This document shows positions 7,015-14,780 of a DNA stretch of 25,909 nucleotides, piece by piece (within the stretch, counting starts at the first letter, position 1; each line of letters begins with the position of its first letter). The DNA comes from Candidatus Pacearchaeota archaeon (GTDB taxonomy: Archaea > Nanobdellota > Nanobdellia > Pacearchaeales > GW2011-AR1): assembly GCA_016866915.1 (NCBI GenBank), contig VGKR01000002.1, forward strand, positions 1 through 25,909. The letters are read 5' to 3'. The position numbers and the translations under genes were made by a program. Below the pieces are notes generated by a model. That model saw nothing but the letters and a program-made list of their open reading frames with translations. It had not been told where the DNA came from and ran no database searches.

Positions 7015-8232
7015 ATGGTAAAAAATGAAGATGTCTTAAAGAAAATTCCAGAAATAAATGTTGGAGTTGTCGGACATATCGACCATGGAAAAACAACTTT
7101 GCTAAAGAGCCTAACTGAAAAATTTACAGATACTCATTCAGAGGAATTGAAAAGAGGAATTACAATAAAATTAGGCTATAGTGAAGCAATTATTTATCAG
7201 CAGGGAGATGAATTTTCTACAAAGCAATTAAATGAAAAATATGTTCCAGTAAGATATGTAAGTTTTATTGACACACCTGGACATGAGATGCTTATGGCCA
7301 CTATGCTCTCAGGAGCAGCTATAATTGATGCAGCTATAATTGTTATTGCAGCAAACGAAGGAATAAAACCTCAAACAAGAGAGCATTTTGTAGCTCTTCA
7401 GGCAAAAAAAATAAACAATATAATAGTTGTCCAAAACAAAATTGATTTAGTAACTAAAGAACAGGCATTAGAGAATTATAAAAAAATTAAAGAATTTCTT
7501 AAGGGCACAATTGCTGAAAATTCACCGATAATACCAATTTCAGCACAGCAAGGAATTAATATTGAAAGAATACTTGAAGAATTAACTAAAATAAAAATTC
7601 CAGAAAAAGACAAAAAGGCAGAGCCTATTTTTCTTGTTGCAAGAAGTTTTGATGTAAATAAACCTGGAACAGAAATAAGCAATCTAAAAGGCGGTGTTTT
7701 AGGGGGAATTCTAAAAAAAGGGATTCTGAAAAAAGGAGATATCATTGAAATAAAACCAGGAAGAATTATAAAAAAATCTCATGGAAAAATAGATTATCAA
7801 ACATTAGAAACAAGAATTCTCGCATTAAAAAAAGGAAAAATAACTGTAAATGAAATTGAGCCTGGTGCAAGTATTTCAATTGAAACAGCTTTAGATCCCT
7901 TTCTAACAAAAGCTGATTCTCTAAGAGGATGCATTGTTTCAAGAAAAGGAATTCTTCCGGAAATAAAATACAAGCTTAAAATAAAAATTCAGCTCTTTAA
8001 TGAAATTATGGGTTTGAAAAGCCACAAAAAAGTTGAGCCTGTTAAAATAAATGAATTATTAATGCTTAGTGCTAACACAAACATAACAGTTGGAAATGTT
8101 GAAAAAATATCAAATGATCTTCTGGAAATATCTCTAAACATACCTGTAATTACACTTGAAGGGGATAATGTTGGAATTGCAAGAAATGTTGAAGGACATT
8201 GGAGATTAATTGGCTGGGGAGAAATTTTATAA
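7015..8232 (+). CDS. eif2g: Translation initiation factor aIF2 gamma subunit, lacking the zinc-ribbon cysteines
   Basis: This 405-aa protein is the normal length. GTPase motifs: G1 GHIDHGKTT (residues 20-28), RGITIKLGY switch, G3 DTPGHE (86-91), G4 QNKID, G5 SAQQG; domains II and III follow with PGTEISNLKGGVLGG and the family ending GHWRLIGWGEIL. It carries Met-tRNAi to the small subunit. Most aIF2-gamma and eIF2-gamma proteins have a zinc knuckle between the GY(A/S)(D/E)A strand and the strand before DTPGH. Here that segment (about residues 58-80, YQQGDEFSTKQLNEKYVP) is short and has no cysteine at all. The rest of the G domain is intact, so I read this as a natural loss, not a frameshift. 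Confidence 0.96.
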   Translation: MVKNEDVLKKIPEINVGVVGHIDHGKTTLLKSLTEKFTDTHSEELKRGITIKLGYSEAIIYQQGDEFSTKQLNEKYVPVRYVSFIDTPGHEMLMATMLSGAAIIDAAIIVIAANEGIKPQTREHFVALQAKKINNIIVVQNKIDLVTKEQALENYKKIKEFLKGTIAENSPIIPISAQQGINIERILEELTKIKIPEKDKKAEPIFLVARSFDVNKPGTEISNLKGGVLGGILKKGILKKGDIIEIKPGRIIKKSHGKIDYQTLETRILALKKGKITVNEIEPGASISIETALDPFLTKADSLRGCIVSRKGILPEIKYKLKIKIQLFNEIMGLKSHKKVEPVKINELLMLSANTNITVGNVEKISNDLLEISLNIPVITLEGDNVGIARNVEGHWRLIGWGEIL

Positions 8233-8233
8233 A
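8226..8233 (+). promoter_or_regulatory. TATA-box-like element overlapping the aIF2-gamma stop codon
   Basis: TTTATAAA overlaps the TAA at 8230-8232. Counting 21 nt downstream gives position 8255, an in-frame ATA codon of the next gene; a second AT-rich box (TATATAAA, 8244-8251) lies 24 nt before the TTG at 8276. Confidence 0.45.
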
Positions 8234-8275
8234 CTCTTAATTCTATATAAATACATAAAAAATAAGCTATTAATC

Positions 8276-9016
8276 TTGGGAATTTTTTTCTTAATTTTTG
8301 GAATGCTGATGAATTTTCCAGGAATATTTGCAGAAAATGATACTTCTGAGCAAGAATTAGAAGATAACGATAATTTAGAAATTGAAGAAGATGAAAATGA
8401 CGCTGAAGTTGAGATTGAGATTAGAGGTATAAAAAGAAAAGTTGCAATTGGTGCAGAAGGAGTAAATGCTAGTCAAATTAGAGAAAGAATAAGGGAAGCT
8501 ATAAGTGAAAGAAATCAAGTAAGATTTGAAAACAAAACAGGTGCAACTTGCCCTGAAGACTGTTTCTGCAGAGGTGTTGTTATGAGTTGTGAATTAGAAG
8601 ATGGAACAAAACAAATGACTGTATATGCTCAATCTGGAAACATCATCGTGATAAATATTGGTGGAATAAATATGACTACAAATGTTACACTTTATCATCA
8701 TGACGGAAGAGTTTTTGGAGTTTTTGGCGATAATGAAACAGATGATGCTGAAGCAAAAGAAATTAAAGTTCTTCCTGATGAGGCAAATGAAATAGCAAGA
8801 GAAAGAACAAGAGCAAGACTTCACAATGAAGATTTAATATTAAATGAAGAGGGAGAATATGAATTTAAAGCTGAAAAAGAAGCTAGATTTTTAAGATTAT
8901 TCAAAATAAAAGAAAAAATTAAGTGGCATATTGATTCTGAAACAGGAGAAATCCTCAAAGAAGTAAAACCTTGGTGGGGATTTTTAGCTAATGATATAGA
9001 AAAGAATAGAAATTAG
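8276..9016 (+). CDS. Secreted/anchored protein of unknown function, acidic N-terminus, PepSY-like end
   Basis: Start uncertain: the frame is open from a TTG at 8210 inside aIF2-gamma. Promoter position favours the TTG at 8276 or a non-canonical ATA at 8255, which would give the better signal peptide n-region (KNK before LLILGIFFLIFGM). After a signal sequence ending near FAEN comes a strongly acidic linker (EQELEDNDNLEIEEDEND), then a middle domain with four Cys (ATCPEDCFCRGVVMSCEL) and a glycosylation-like NMTTNVT stretch. The C-terminal part (IKWHIDSETGEILKEVKPWW) resembles the last strand of PepSY-type domains. I recall similar TGATCP..C.C..VV..C modules in DPANN secreted proteins, but assign no function. 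It is convergent to gyrA with about 20 bp between. Confidence 0.75.
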   Translation: MGIFFLIFGMLMNFPGIFAENDTSEQELEDNDNLEIEEDENDAEVEIEIRGIKRKVAIGAEGVNASQIRERIREAISERNQVRFENKTGATCPEDCFCRGVVMSCELEDGTKQMTVYAQSGNIIVINIGGINMTTNVTLYHHDGRVFGVFGDNETDDAEAKEIKVLPDEANEIARERTRARLHNEDLILNEEGEYEFKAEKEARFLRLFKIKEKIKWHIDSETGEILKEVKPWWGFLANDIEKNRN

Positions 9017-9036
9017 ATTATTCAATTAATAAATAT

Positions 9037-11472
9037 TTAAGAATTCTCAACAAGACCATTTTCATGAACCTTGATTAAATCTGTTACAGAATCACCAGGA
9101 GAAAGTTTTACAATTCTAACACCTTGTGTTGCTCTTCCCATAACTCTTATATTTTTAAGAGATGTTCTTATAACCATTCCTTTAGCTGTTGTTATAATTA
9201 TAGAATCTTCAGCATCCAATGATGTTGTCGTGACAATCTCGCCTGTCTTTTCAGAAACTTTTAGATTAATCACTCCTTTTCCAGCACGAGCTGTTTTTCT
9301 ATAATCTTTAACAGCTGTTCTCTTACCATATCCGTTTTTTGTGATTGATAAAATTGCCTGGCTCTTTAGAATTTCAAGACTCACAACTTTGTCTTCTTTT
9401 CCTAATTTTATTCCTGTAACACCATAACTTGCTCTTCCCATATCTCTAATATCATCTGAATTAAATCTTATTGCTTGCCCTTTTTTCGTAGCTAAAAATA
9501 CTTCTTGTCCTTTTTTCACAATTTCAACTCCAATAAGAACATCTGAGTTATCTTCTGGAAGATTAATGGCTTTCAAACCAGAAATTCTTGGTTTTGAGAA
9601 ATGATTCAAAGATATTTTCTTTACCTGTCCGTTTCTTGTAGCCATGAAAAGATAATCTTCAAAATTATTTACAGAAATAACACTTGTTATTCTCTCTTCT
9701 TTCAATGTCAAAAGATTTGCAAGTGATTTTCCTTTGCTGTATTTCTCTGCTTCTGGAATATCATAAGCTTTCAGCCAAAGAACTCTTCCTCGCGAAGTAA
9801 AGAACATTAAATAATCATGAGTGCAGCAAGTAATTAACTGCTTCACAAAATCACCTGTTGCAAGATTGCTTCCAATTACTCCTTTTCCTCCTCTTTTCTG
9901 CTCTCTATATGCTTTAACATCCATTCTTTTGCTGTATCCCCTCTCTGTAATTGTTATAACAACCTCTTTCTTCTGCACAAGATCTTTTTCAGAAATATCA
10001 CTAACTCTCTGCAGAACATATGTTCTTCTATTGTCTCCATAATTTCTTTTTAATTCATTGACTTCCTTTATTATAATTCTAAGAATCTCATCCAAATTCT
10101 CTAAGATTTTCTGATATTCTATAATGCTTTTCTCTAAATCTTCTTTTTCTTTTTTTAGTTTCTCATGCTCAAGAGAAGTAAGCTGCTGAAGTTTTGTTTC
10201 AAGAATAGCTGTTATTTGTCTCTTGCTAAGTTTGAATTTATTAGATAAGAATTCAGAGGCTTCTGCTATGCTCTTAGATTTTTTAATTCCTGCAACAACT
10301 TCATCAATGTTTTTCAAAGCAATCAGTAATCCTTCAACAACCTCTAATCTTTCACTAGCTTTGTTTAATTCAAATTTAGTTCTATTTGTAATTATTTTCT
10401 TTCTATATTCTACATATTCTCTCAAAACTTCTTTAAGATTAAGGACTTTAGGCTGTCCTTTAACAAGAGCAAGGAAATTTACATTAAAGAAATCCTGCAG
10501 ACGAGTATATTTGTACAAAGCATTTGTCACAAATTTTGCATTAGCTCCTTTTCTTAATTCAATAACAATTCTTATTTTTCCCTTAGAAGATTCATCTCTT
10601 AAATCAGCAACATCTTTTATTTTCTTGTTTGTTATCATATCTGCAATCTGAGAAACAAGTGTTGATTTGTTAAGCATATAAGGAATTTCAGAAATAACAA
10701 TTGCTTCTTTTTTTCCAATTTCTTCAGTAGTTGTTTTTCCTCTTAAAATAAGTCTTGCTCTTCCTGTTTTGTAAAGCTCAAGCATGTCTCCAGAAACATA
10801 TCCTCCTGTTGGAAAATCCGGGCCGGTAATTATTTCAGCAAGTTTTTCAAAAGTAATTTCTGGATTTTTAATATAAGTTACAATTGCATCGCAAACTTCT
10901 GTAAGATTATGCGGAGGAATATTAGTTGCCATTCCAACAGCTATTCCAGAAGCTCCATTTAAAAGAAGAGTTGGAAGTTTTCCAGGCAAAAGTTCTGGTT
11001 CTTTCAAAGAATTATCAAAGTTAGAAGCAAATTTGACTGTGTTTTTATCAATATCCTGTAAAAGCTCAGATGTAATTGGCATTAATCTTGCTTCTGTATA
11101 ACGCATTGCTGCAGGAGGATCAGCGTCAATGCTTCCAAAATTTCCTTGTCCAAAAATCAAAGGATATCTAAGTGAAAAATCCTGGGCCATTCTCACCAAT
11201 GCGTCATAAACAGCTGTATCTCCATGCGGATGGAATTTACCAAGAACATCTCCTACAATTCTCGCTGATTTTTTTGTCTGACTACCTGGTTTTAATCCCA
11301 TTAAATTCATAGAATAAAGAATTCTTCTTTGAACAGGTTTTAATCCATCTTCAATAGCAGGAAGTGCTCGTGAAACTATAACAGACATTGCATAATCCAG
11401 ATAAGATTTCTTCATTTCTCCAGATATTTCTGTATTCAATATGTCTTTGTTATTTTCAATTTCATCTGTCAT
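9037..11472 (-). CDS. gyrA: DNA gyrase subunit A
   Basis: This 811-aa protein is full length for GyrA. The breakage-reunion domain has the catalytic tyrosine in AMRYTEARL (Tyr125) with Arg124 before it, and the quinolone-region loop HPHGDTAVYD with Thr at the usual Ser/Thr position. A coiled coil occupies roughly residues 360-480. The C-terminal beta-pinwheel has the GyrA-box variant QKRGGKG plus degenerate repeats (ARAGKGV, GRATQGV, GRASYGV), which supports gyrase, not topoisomerase IV. It introduces negative supercoils with GyrB. The ATG follows the upstream stop by 1 nt, so it is translated from the gyrB operon message. Gyrase in archaea is generally thought to be of bacterial origin. Confidence 0.97.
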   Translation of the reverse strand: MTDEIENNKDILNTEISGEMKKSYLDYAMSVIVSRALPAIEDGLKPVQRRILYSMNLMGLKPGSQTKKSARIVGDVLGKFHPHGDTAVYDALVRMAQDFSLRYPLIFGQGNFGSIDADPPAAMRYTEARLMPITSELLQDIDKNTVKFASNFDNSLKEPELLPGKLPTLLLNGASGIAVGMATNIPPHNLTEVCDAIVTYIKNPEITFEKLAEIITGPDFPTGGYVSGDMLELYKTGRARLILRGKTTTEEIGKKEAIVISEIPYMLNKSTLVSQIADMITNKKIKDVADLRDESSKGKIRIVIELRKGANAKFVTNALYKYTRLQDFFNVNFLALVKGQPKVLNLKEVLREYVEYRKKIITNRTKFELNKASERLEVVEGLLIALKNIDEVVAGIKKSKSIAEASEFLSNKFKLSKRQITAILETKLQQLTSLEHEKLKKEKEDLEKSIIEYQKILENLDEILRIIIKEVNELKRNYGDNRRTYVLQRVSDISEKDLVQKKEVVITITERGYSKRMDVKAYREQKRGGKGVIGSNLATGDFVKQLITCCTHDYLMFFTSRGRVLWLKAYDIPEAEKYSKGKSLANLLTLKEERITSVISVNNFEDYLFMATRNGQVKKISLNHFSKPRISGLKAINLPEDNSDVLIGVEIVKKGQEVFLATKKGQAIRFNSDDIRDMGRASYGVTGIKLGKEDKVVSLEILKSQAILSITKNGYGKRTAVKDYRKTARAGKGVINLKVSEKTGEIVTTTSLDAEDSIIITTAKGMVIRTSLKNIRVMGRATQGVRIVKLSPGDSVTDLIKVHENGLVENS

Positions 11473-11473
11473 T

Positions 11474-11761
11474 TTATTTTTCTTTCTCTTCTATAAATTT
11501 AAGAAATTTTTCTTCATCGAGTTCTTCTTCTTCAATATTTTTTCCTTGCCATTTGCAAGCTTCACATTCCCATCCTCGAGAACCCTTGCCTTCTTCACCT
11601 CCAAGCACAACTCTAACTTTTCCACTTCCACATTTCGGGCATTTTTTTACTTTGAAGGTTTTTCCAGAGCTTTTCTTATTTTTAATTCCTTTAGCTTTTT
11701 CATATTCAGCTTTAGAGTCATATCCTTCTTTTATCCAGTCTGGTGTTGATAATTTTCCCAT
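11474..11761 (-). CDS. Small zinc-ribbon protein in the gyrase operon
   Basis: The ATG at 11761 (95 aa) is preferred over the GTG at 11776, because it follows the upstream stop by 1 nt (TAAAATG), the same junction as at gyrA. An N-terminal TPDWIKEGYDSKAEYEKAKG segment leads into a zinc ribbon with CPKCGSGKVRVVLGG and, about 20 residues on, WECEACKWQGKN (two CX2C knuckles), then an acidic helix (EEEELDEEKFLKFIEEKEK). It probably binds nucleic acid or a protein partner. Its place between gyrB and gyrA, in the same direction and almost overlapping, suggests co-expression with gyrase; a functional link is inference only. Confidence 0.82.
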   Translation of the reverse strand: MGKLSTPDWIKEGYDSKAEYEKAKGIKNKKSSGKTFKVKKCPKCGSGKVRVVLGGEEGKGSRGWECEACKWQGKNIEEEELDEEKFLKFIEEKEK

Positions 11762-11762
11762 T

Positions 11763-12122
11763 TTATATGCACTCACAAATTTTGTTTATCTCAACTACAA
11801 TCGCACCCTTACAAGGTTCATTTTTATTTTCTGGAATTGATTTGATAAAATCTATCCATTTCCCTTTTTCAAAATATTTTGCTTTTCCTTGTATTTTAAT
11901 GCCGTTCCATTTTTTATCCCAAACCACAAGTCCTACATTAGGAGATTTTTTTAAATTAATAACTGTTGATTTCATATAATTATTTGTAATGATTATTTTA
12001 TTATCCTTAACTTTAACAAATGCTACAGCAATAACATGCGGTTCACTTTTTGCATTAATTGTTGCAAATGCTACTGGGTTTTCTTCAATAATTTTTTTAA
12101 ATTTTTCTTCCATTTTATACAT
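11763..12122 (-). CDS. FMN-binding split-barrel (pyridoxamine-5'-phosphate-oxidase-like) protein
   Basis: This 119-aa protein belongs to the small PNPOx-like family by its pattern: EENPVAFATINAKSEPHVIAVAFVKVKDNKIIITN (start of the split barrel), MKSTVINLKKSPNVGLVVW, IKIQGKAKYFE and a closing KGAIVVEINKICE. Such proteins bind FMN or F420-type flavins and act as oxidoreductases or flavin-binding proteins; the substrate here cannot be told. The ATG at 12122 is supported by GGAGG 9 nt upstream; a second in-frame ATG is at 12113. It sits between gyrB and the zinc-ribbon gene in one operon, an unexpected position for a redox protein. Confidence 0.85.
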   Translation of the reverse strand: MYKMEEKFKKIIEENPVAFATINAKSEPHVIAVAFVKVKDNKIIITNNYMKSTVINLKKSPNVGLVVWDKKWNGIKIQGKAKYFEKGKWIDFIKSIPENKNEPCKGAIVVEINKICECI

Positions 12123-12183
12123 CTAAATTCGCCTCCCTGAAAATTTTAATTTTTAGCAGGCTCATATATCTAAGTTCGCCTCC
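12117..12183. repeat. Short direct repeat copying the 3' end of gyrB
   Basis: Positions 12117-12136 and 12164-12183 match at 18 of 20 bases (shared core TTCGCCTCC and ATCTAA on the plus strand), 47 bp apart. The right copy is the last codons of gyrB and its stop; the left copy holds the ribosome binding site and start of the next gene. Confidence 0.7.
12132..12136 (-). promoter_or_regulatory. Shine-Dalgarno-like GGAGG before the split-barrel gene
   Basis: Minus-strand GGAGG lies 9 nt before the ATG at 12122. It belongs to a 20-nt segment nearly identical to the 3' end of gyrB. Confidence 0.5.
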
Positions 12184-14045
12184 TTTGCGTTTTCTTGTAT
12201 GAATGTCTTTCTTGAAAGAACATCATCACCCATAAGCATTGAAAATGTTTTATCAGCTTCAACAGCATCTCCAATAAATATTTTTTTTATTTTTCGTGTT
12301 TTTGGATTCATTGTTGTTTCCCAAAGTTGAATCGCAGACATTTCTCCAAGTCCTTTGAATCTTGTAATAACTCCGATTCCGACTTTTTCTGTGAATTTCT
12401 TTAATTGCTCATCACTATAAACATAATAATCTTTTTGCCCTTTTCTTATTCTATATAAAGGAGGAAGTGCAACATAGACTTTTCCATTTTCTATCAATCC
12501 TTTCATATATCTGAAGAAAAAAGTTAAAAGAAGAGTTTTAATGTGCTCGCCGTCGACATCTGCATCTGTCATGATTATTACTTGATTATATCTTAGTTTA
12601 CTTAAATCAAATTCCTCTCCAACACCTGTTCCAATTGCAGTGATTAGATTTGCAATTTCTTCACTAGATAAAGATTTAATTGGATTTGCTTTTTCAACAT
12701 TCAAAATTTTTCCTCTTAATGGAAGAATAGCTTGTATCTCTTTATTTCTTGCCATTTTTGAAGAACCAGCTGCGCTTTCTCCTTCCACAATGTAAAGTTC
12801 TGTGTTATCTGATTTCTTGCTTGAGCAATCTGCAAGTTTTCCAGGCAAGCCACTAAATGAAAAAACATTTTTTCTTCTTACTAAATCCCTTGCTTTTTTT
12901 GCAGCAAGTCTTGCTTTTGCAGAATCCAGAGCTTTTGTTGTGATTTTTTTAGCTAAAGCTGGATTTTCCTCAAAAAATTCTGAAAGAGCAACATATGTAA
13001 TTGAATCAACAAATCCCTTTACATCTGAATTTCCCAGTTTTGTTTTTGTCTGTCCTTCAAATTGCGGTTCAGCCATTTTCAAACTAAGAACAGCTGTAAG
13101 TCCTTCACGAACATCATCACCTAAAAGAGAGCCATTTTTTAATAGATTTTTATTTTTAGCATAGTCATTAATTGCTCTTGTCAAAGCTGTTTTAAAACCA
13201 GAAACATGAGTTCCTCCTTCAACTGTATTGATTGTGTTTACAAAACCAAAGATATTTTCCTGATAACCTGCATTATATTGAATCGCAGCTTCAAGGACCA
13301 TGAAATCACTTTCTTTTTTAAAATAAATTGGTTTGCTTAAAGTTTCTTTTGAGCCATTAATCCATTTAACAAATTCAATAAGTCCTCCAACAGCAAAGAA
13401 TTCCTGAGTAGTGTTTTTCTTTTCATCAGTTAGAAGTATTTTTAATCCAGCATTCAAAAAAACAATTTCTCTAAATCTTGTTTCTAAAACCCGATAATCA
13501 AATTCAATATTTGGAAAAATTTGAGGATCAGGCCAGAATGTTATTTTCGTTCCAGTGTCTTCTGTATTACCTATCTTCTTTAATTTTGTTTTTGCTAATC
13601 CTCTTGAATATTCTTGAGAATATATTCCTCCATCTCTTTTTATTTCCACCATCATTTTTTCAGACAATGCATTTACAACAGAAACACCTACTCCATGCAA
13701 TCCTCCTGAAACAGCATATGATTTCTTGTCAAATTTTCCACCTGCATGAAGTTTAGTCAAAGCAACTTCCACAGCTGGAATTTTCTGAGTTGGATGAATA
13801 TCAACAGGTATTCCTCTTCCATCATCTTCGACAGTTACAGAACCATCTTGATTTAAACTAACTTTTATTTTCTTGCAATATCCAGAAAGAGCTTCATCAA
13901 CAGAATTGTCAACAACCTCATAAACAAGATGATGCAATCCGTCTTTTCCAGTGCCACCTATATACATTGCAGGGCGTTTGCGAACACCTTCTAATCCTTC
14001 AAGAACCTGAATTTTCTCTCCTGTATAGTCTGATTTGGGCGTCAT
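12162..14045 (-). CDS. gyrB: DNA gyrase subunit B
   Basis: This 627-aa protein is the short GyrB form without the large insertion seen in E. coli. The GHKL ATPase domain shows YEVVDNSVDEAL, VEDDGRGIPV and GGLHGVGVSVVNAL; the transducer domain follows; the Toprim domain has IVEGESAAGSS and the metal-binding MTDADVDGEHI; the end is the usual tail (KGLGEMSAIQLWETTMNP ... NLDI). The Toprim signature is EGESAAGS where most GyrB have EGDSAGGS; the catalytic first Glu is kept. It heads an operon with a split-barrel protein, a zinc ribbon and gyrA. No TATA element lies 21 nt upstream, so its mRNA probably has a leader. Confidence 0.97.
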   Translation of the reverse strand: MTPKSDYTGEKIQVLEGLEGVRKRPAMYIGGTGKDGLHHLVYEVVDNSVDEALSGYCKKIKVSLNQDGSVTVEDDGRGIPVDIHPTQKIPAVEVALTKLHAGGKFDKKSYAVSGGLHGVGVSVVNALSEKMMVEIKRDGGIYSQEYSRGLAKTKLKKIGNTEDTGTKITFWPDPQIFPNIEFDYRVLETRFREIVFLNAGLKILLTDEKKNTTQEFFAVGGLIEFVKWINGSKETLSKPIYFKKESDFMVLEAAIQYNAGYQENIFGFVNTINTVEGGTHVSGFKTALTRAINDYAKNKNLLKNGSLLGDDVREGLTAVLSLKMAEPQFEGQTKTKLGNSDVKGFVDSITYVALSEFFEENPALAKKITTKALDSAKARLAAKKARDLVRRKNVFSFSGLPGKLADCSSKKSDNTELYIVEGESAAGSSKMARNKEIQAILPLRGKILNVEKANPIKSLSSEEIANLITAIGTGVGEEFDLSKLRYNQVIIMTDADVDGEHIKTLLLTFFFRYMKGLIENGKVYVALPPLYRIRKGQKDYYVYSDEQLKKFTEKVGIGVITRFKGLGEMSAIQLWETTMNPKTRKIKKIFIGDAVEADKTFSMLMGDDVLSRKTFIQENAKEANLDI

Positions 14046-14284
14046 TTTAATTTTTGGAATTTCGATAGCTTCTGCTAAATAATAGCTATTTGTTATTATA
14101 GTTTAAACAGAGAAAATCTGTTCAAATTACAGCAAAAAAAAGTTATTCAAGTTTATAAAGCTTTCTCTCCAAAAAAACTGTTTATCGTCGGTAAAAGAGG
14201 AAAAAAGAAACTAAAATTAAATTTATTAGAAATTTTATAAGTTCTTTTAGATACCTTTAAAAAGTCCGCATTTTTTCTTAAAAA
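14046..14284. promoter_or_regulatory. Divergent regulatory region upstream of gyrB
   Basis: This gene-free stretch holds three symmetrical elements: a hairpin AACAGA-gaaaa-TCTGTT (14106-14122), the 8-bp palindrome GTTTAAAC (14101-14108), and an AATAGCTATT palindrome near 14086-14095. A palindromic TTTATAAA at 14152-14159 could drive gyrB from about 14130, giving an mRNA leader of about 85 nt that contains the hairpin; GTTTAAAC could give a shorter one. These could be binding sites for a repressor or sense the supercoiling state. I see no small gene here. Confidence 0.45.
14256..14263 (+). promoter_or_regulatory. TATA-box-like element of the 103-aa orphan
   Basis: TTTAAAAA ends 21 nt before the ATG at 14285. 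Confidence 0.65.
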
Positions 14285-14596
14285 ATGAGAAATTTCGTAA
14301 TTTTTTTGGGGATTTTGATGTTAATGTTTGTTTCAATTTTGATTGTTATAGCTTTTGAAATAGATGCTTATTCAAATTCAATATCTCCTACAACAGAAGA
14401 AATGTCAACAAGTCCTGCCTATTACACTCATTCGCACACAAAAGCAATCTGCGATGGAAATAATTATTGCAGAGATTATGAAATTTTCTGCAAGAATCAT
14501 GAAATTATTGAAATGAGATTCACAGGGGCAGCTGTTCAATTTGCTTTAGACTGGAAAGATCCAAGAGAAGAAATTTCAATAAGGAATTTTTGTTAA
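14285..14596 (+). CDS. Small anchored extracellular protein of unknown function
   Basis: This 103-aa protein has an N-terminal hydrophobic segment (residues 4-25) and a Cys-containing exposed part: ICDGNNYCRDYEIFCKN, MRFTGAAVQFALDWKDPREE and a final Cys in IRNFC. Four or more cysteines outside the membrane suggest disulfides. I recall short DPANN and other archaeal proteins with the same CDG-NxC-DYEI-C plus TGAA-WKDPR layout, but they have no known role. It has a strong promoter and is convergent to L24e with only 10 bp between stop codons. Confidence 0.75.
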   Translation: MRNFVIFLGILMLMFVSILIVIAFEIDAYSNSISPTTEEMSTSPAYYTHSHTKAICDGNNYCRDYEIFCKNHEIIEMRFTGAAVQFALDWKDPREEISIRNFC

Positions 14597-14606
14597 AAAA
14601 TAAAAT

Positions 14607-14780
14607 TTATTTTTCAGAATTATTTTTCTTTTTAGAAACCCATCTCACTTTTCTTTTTTTCAGTTTCATATTCTTTCGACATTTTGATGAGCAAAGATAG
14701 TTAATATTTCCGTCATTTTTTACCAGAGTGAGCCCTCTATGAGAATTATACTCTTTTTCGCAATAAACACATTTAGGCAT
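14607..14780 (-). CDS. rpl24e: Large-subunit ribosomal protein eL24 (L24e)
   Basis: A 57-aa protein read from ATG at 14780 to TAA at 14607. It begins MPKCVYCEKEYNSHRGLTLV and has the second zinc pair in YLCSSKCRKNMKLKKRK followed by VRWVSKKKN. The four cysteines CX2C...CX3C form the L24e zinc finger. In archaea L24e classically follows L7Ae and S28e, as here, but a 77-aa gene is inserted before it; their ends overlap by 8 nt (ATGCCTAA), so L24e is translationally coupled to that gene. Confidence 0.95.
   Translation of the reverse strand: MPKCVYCEKEYNSHRGLTLVKNDGNINYLCSSKCRKNMKLKKRKVRWVSKKKNNSEK

Noticed and set aside
9071..13756. Plus-strand ORFs opposite gyrA and gyrB
   Set aside because: Low-complexity shadows of the gyrase genes.
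14181..14255. Small RNA on the plus strand driven by the palindromic TTTATAAA at 14152
   Set aside because: The downstream sequence shows no hairpin, guide-RNA box or ORF; the box is symmetric and more likely serves gyrB.
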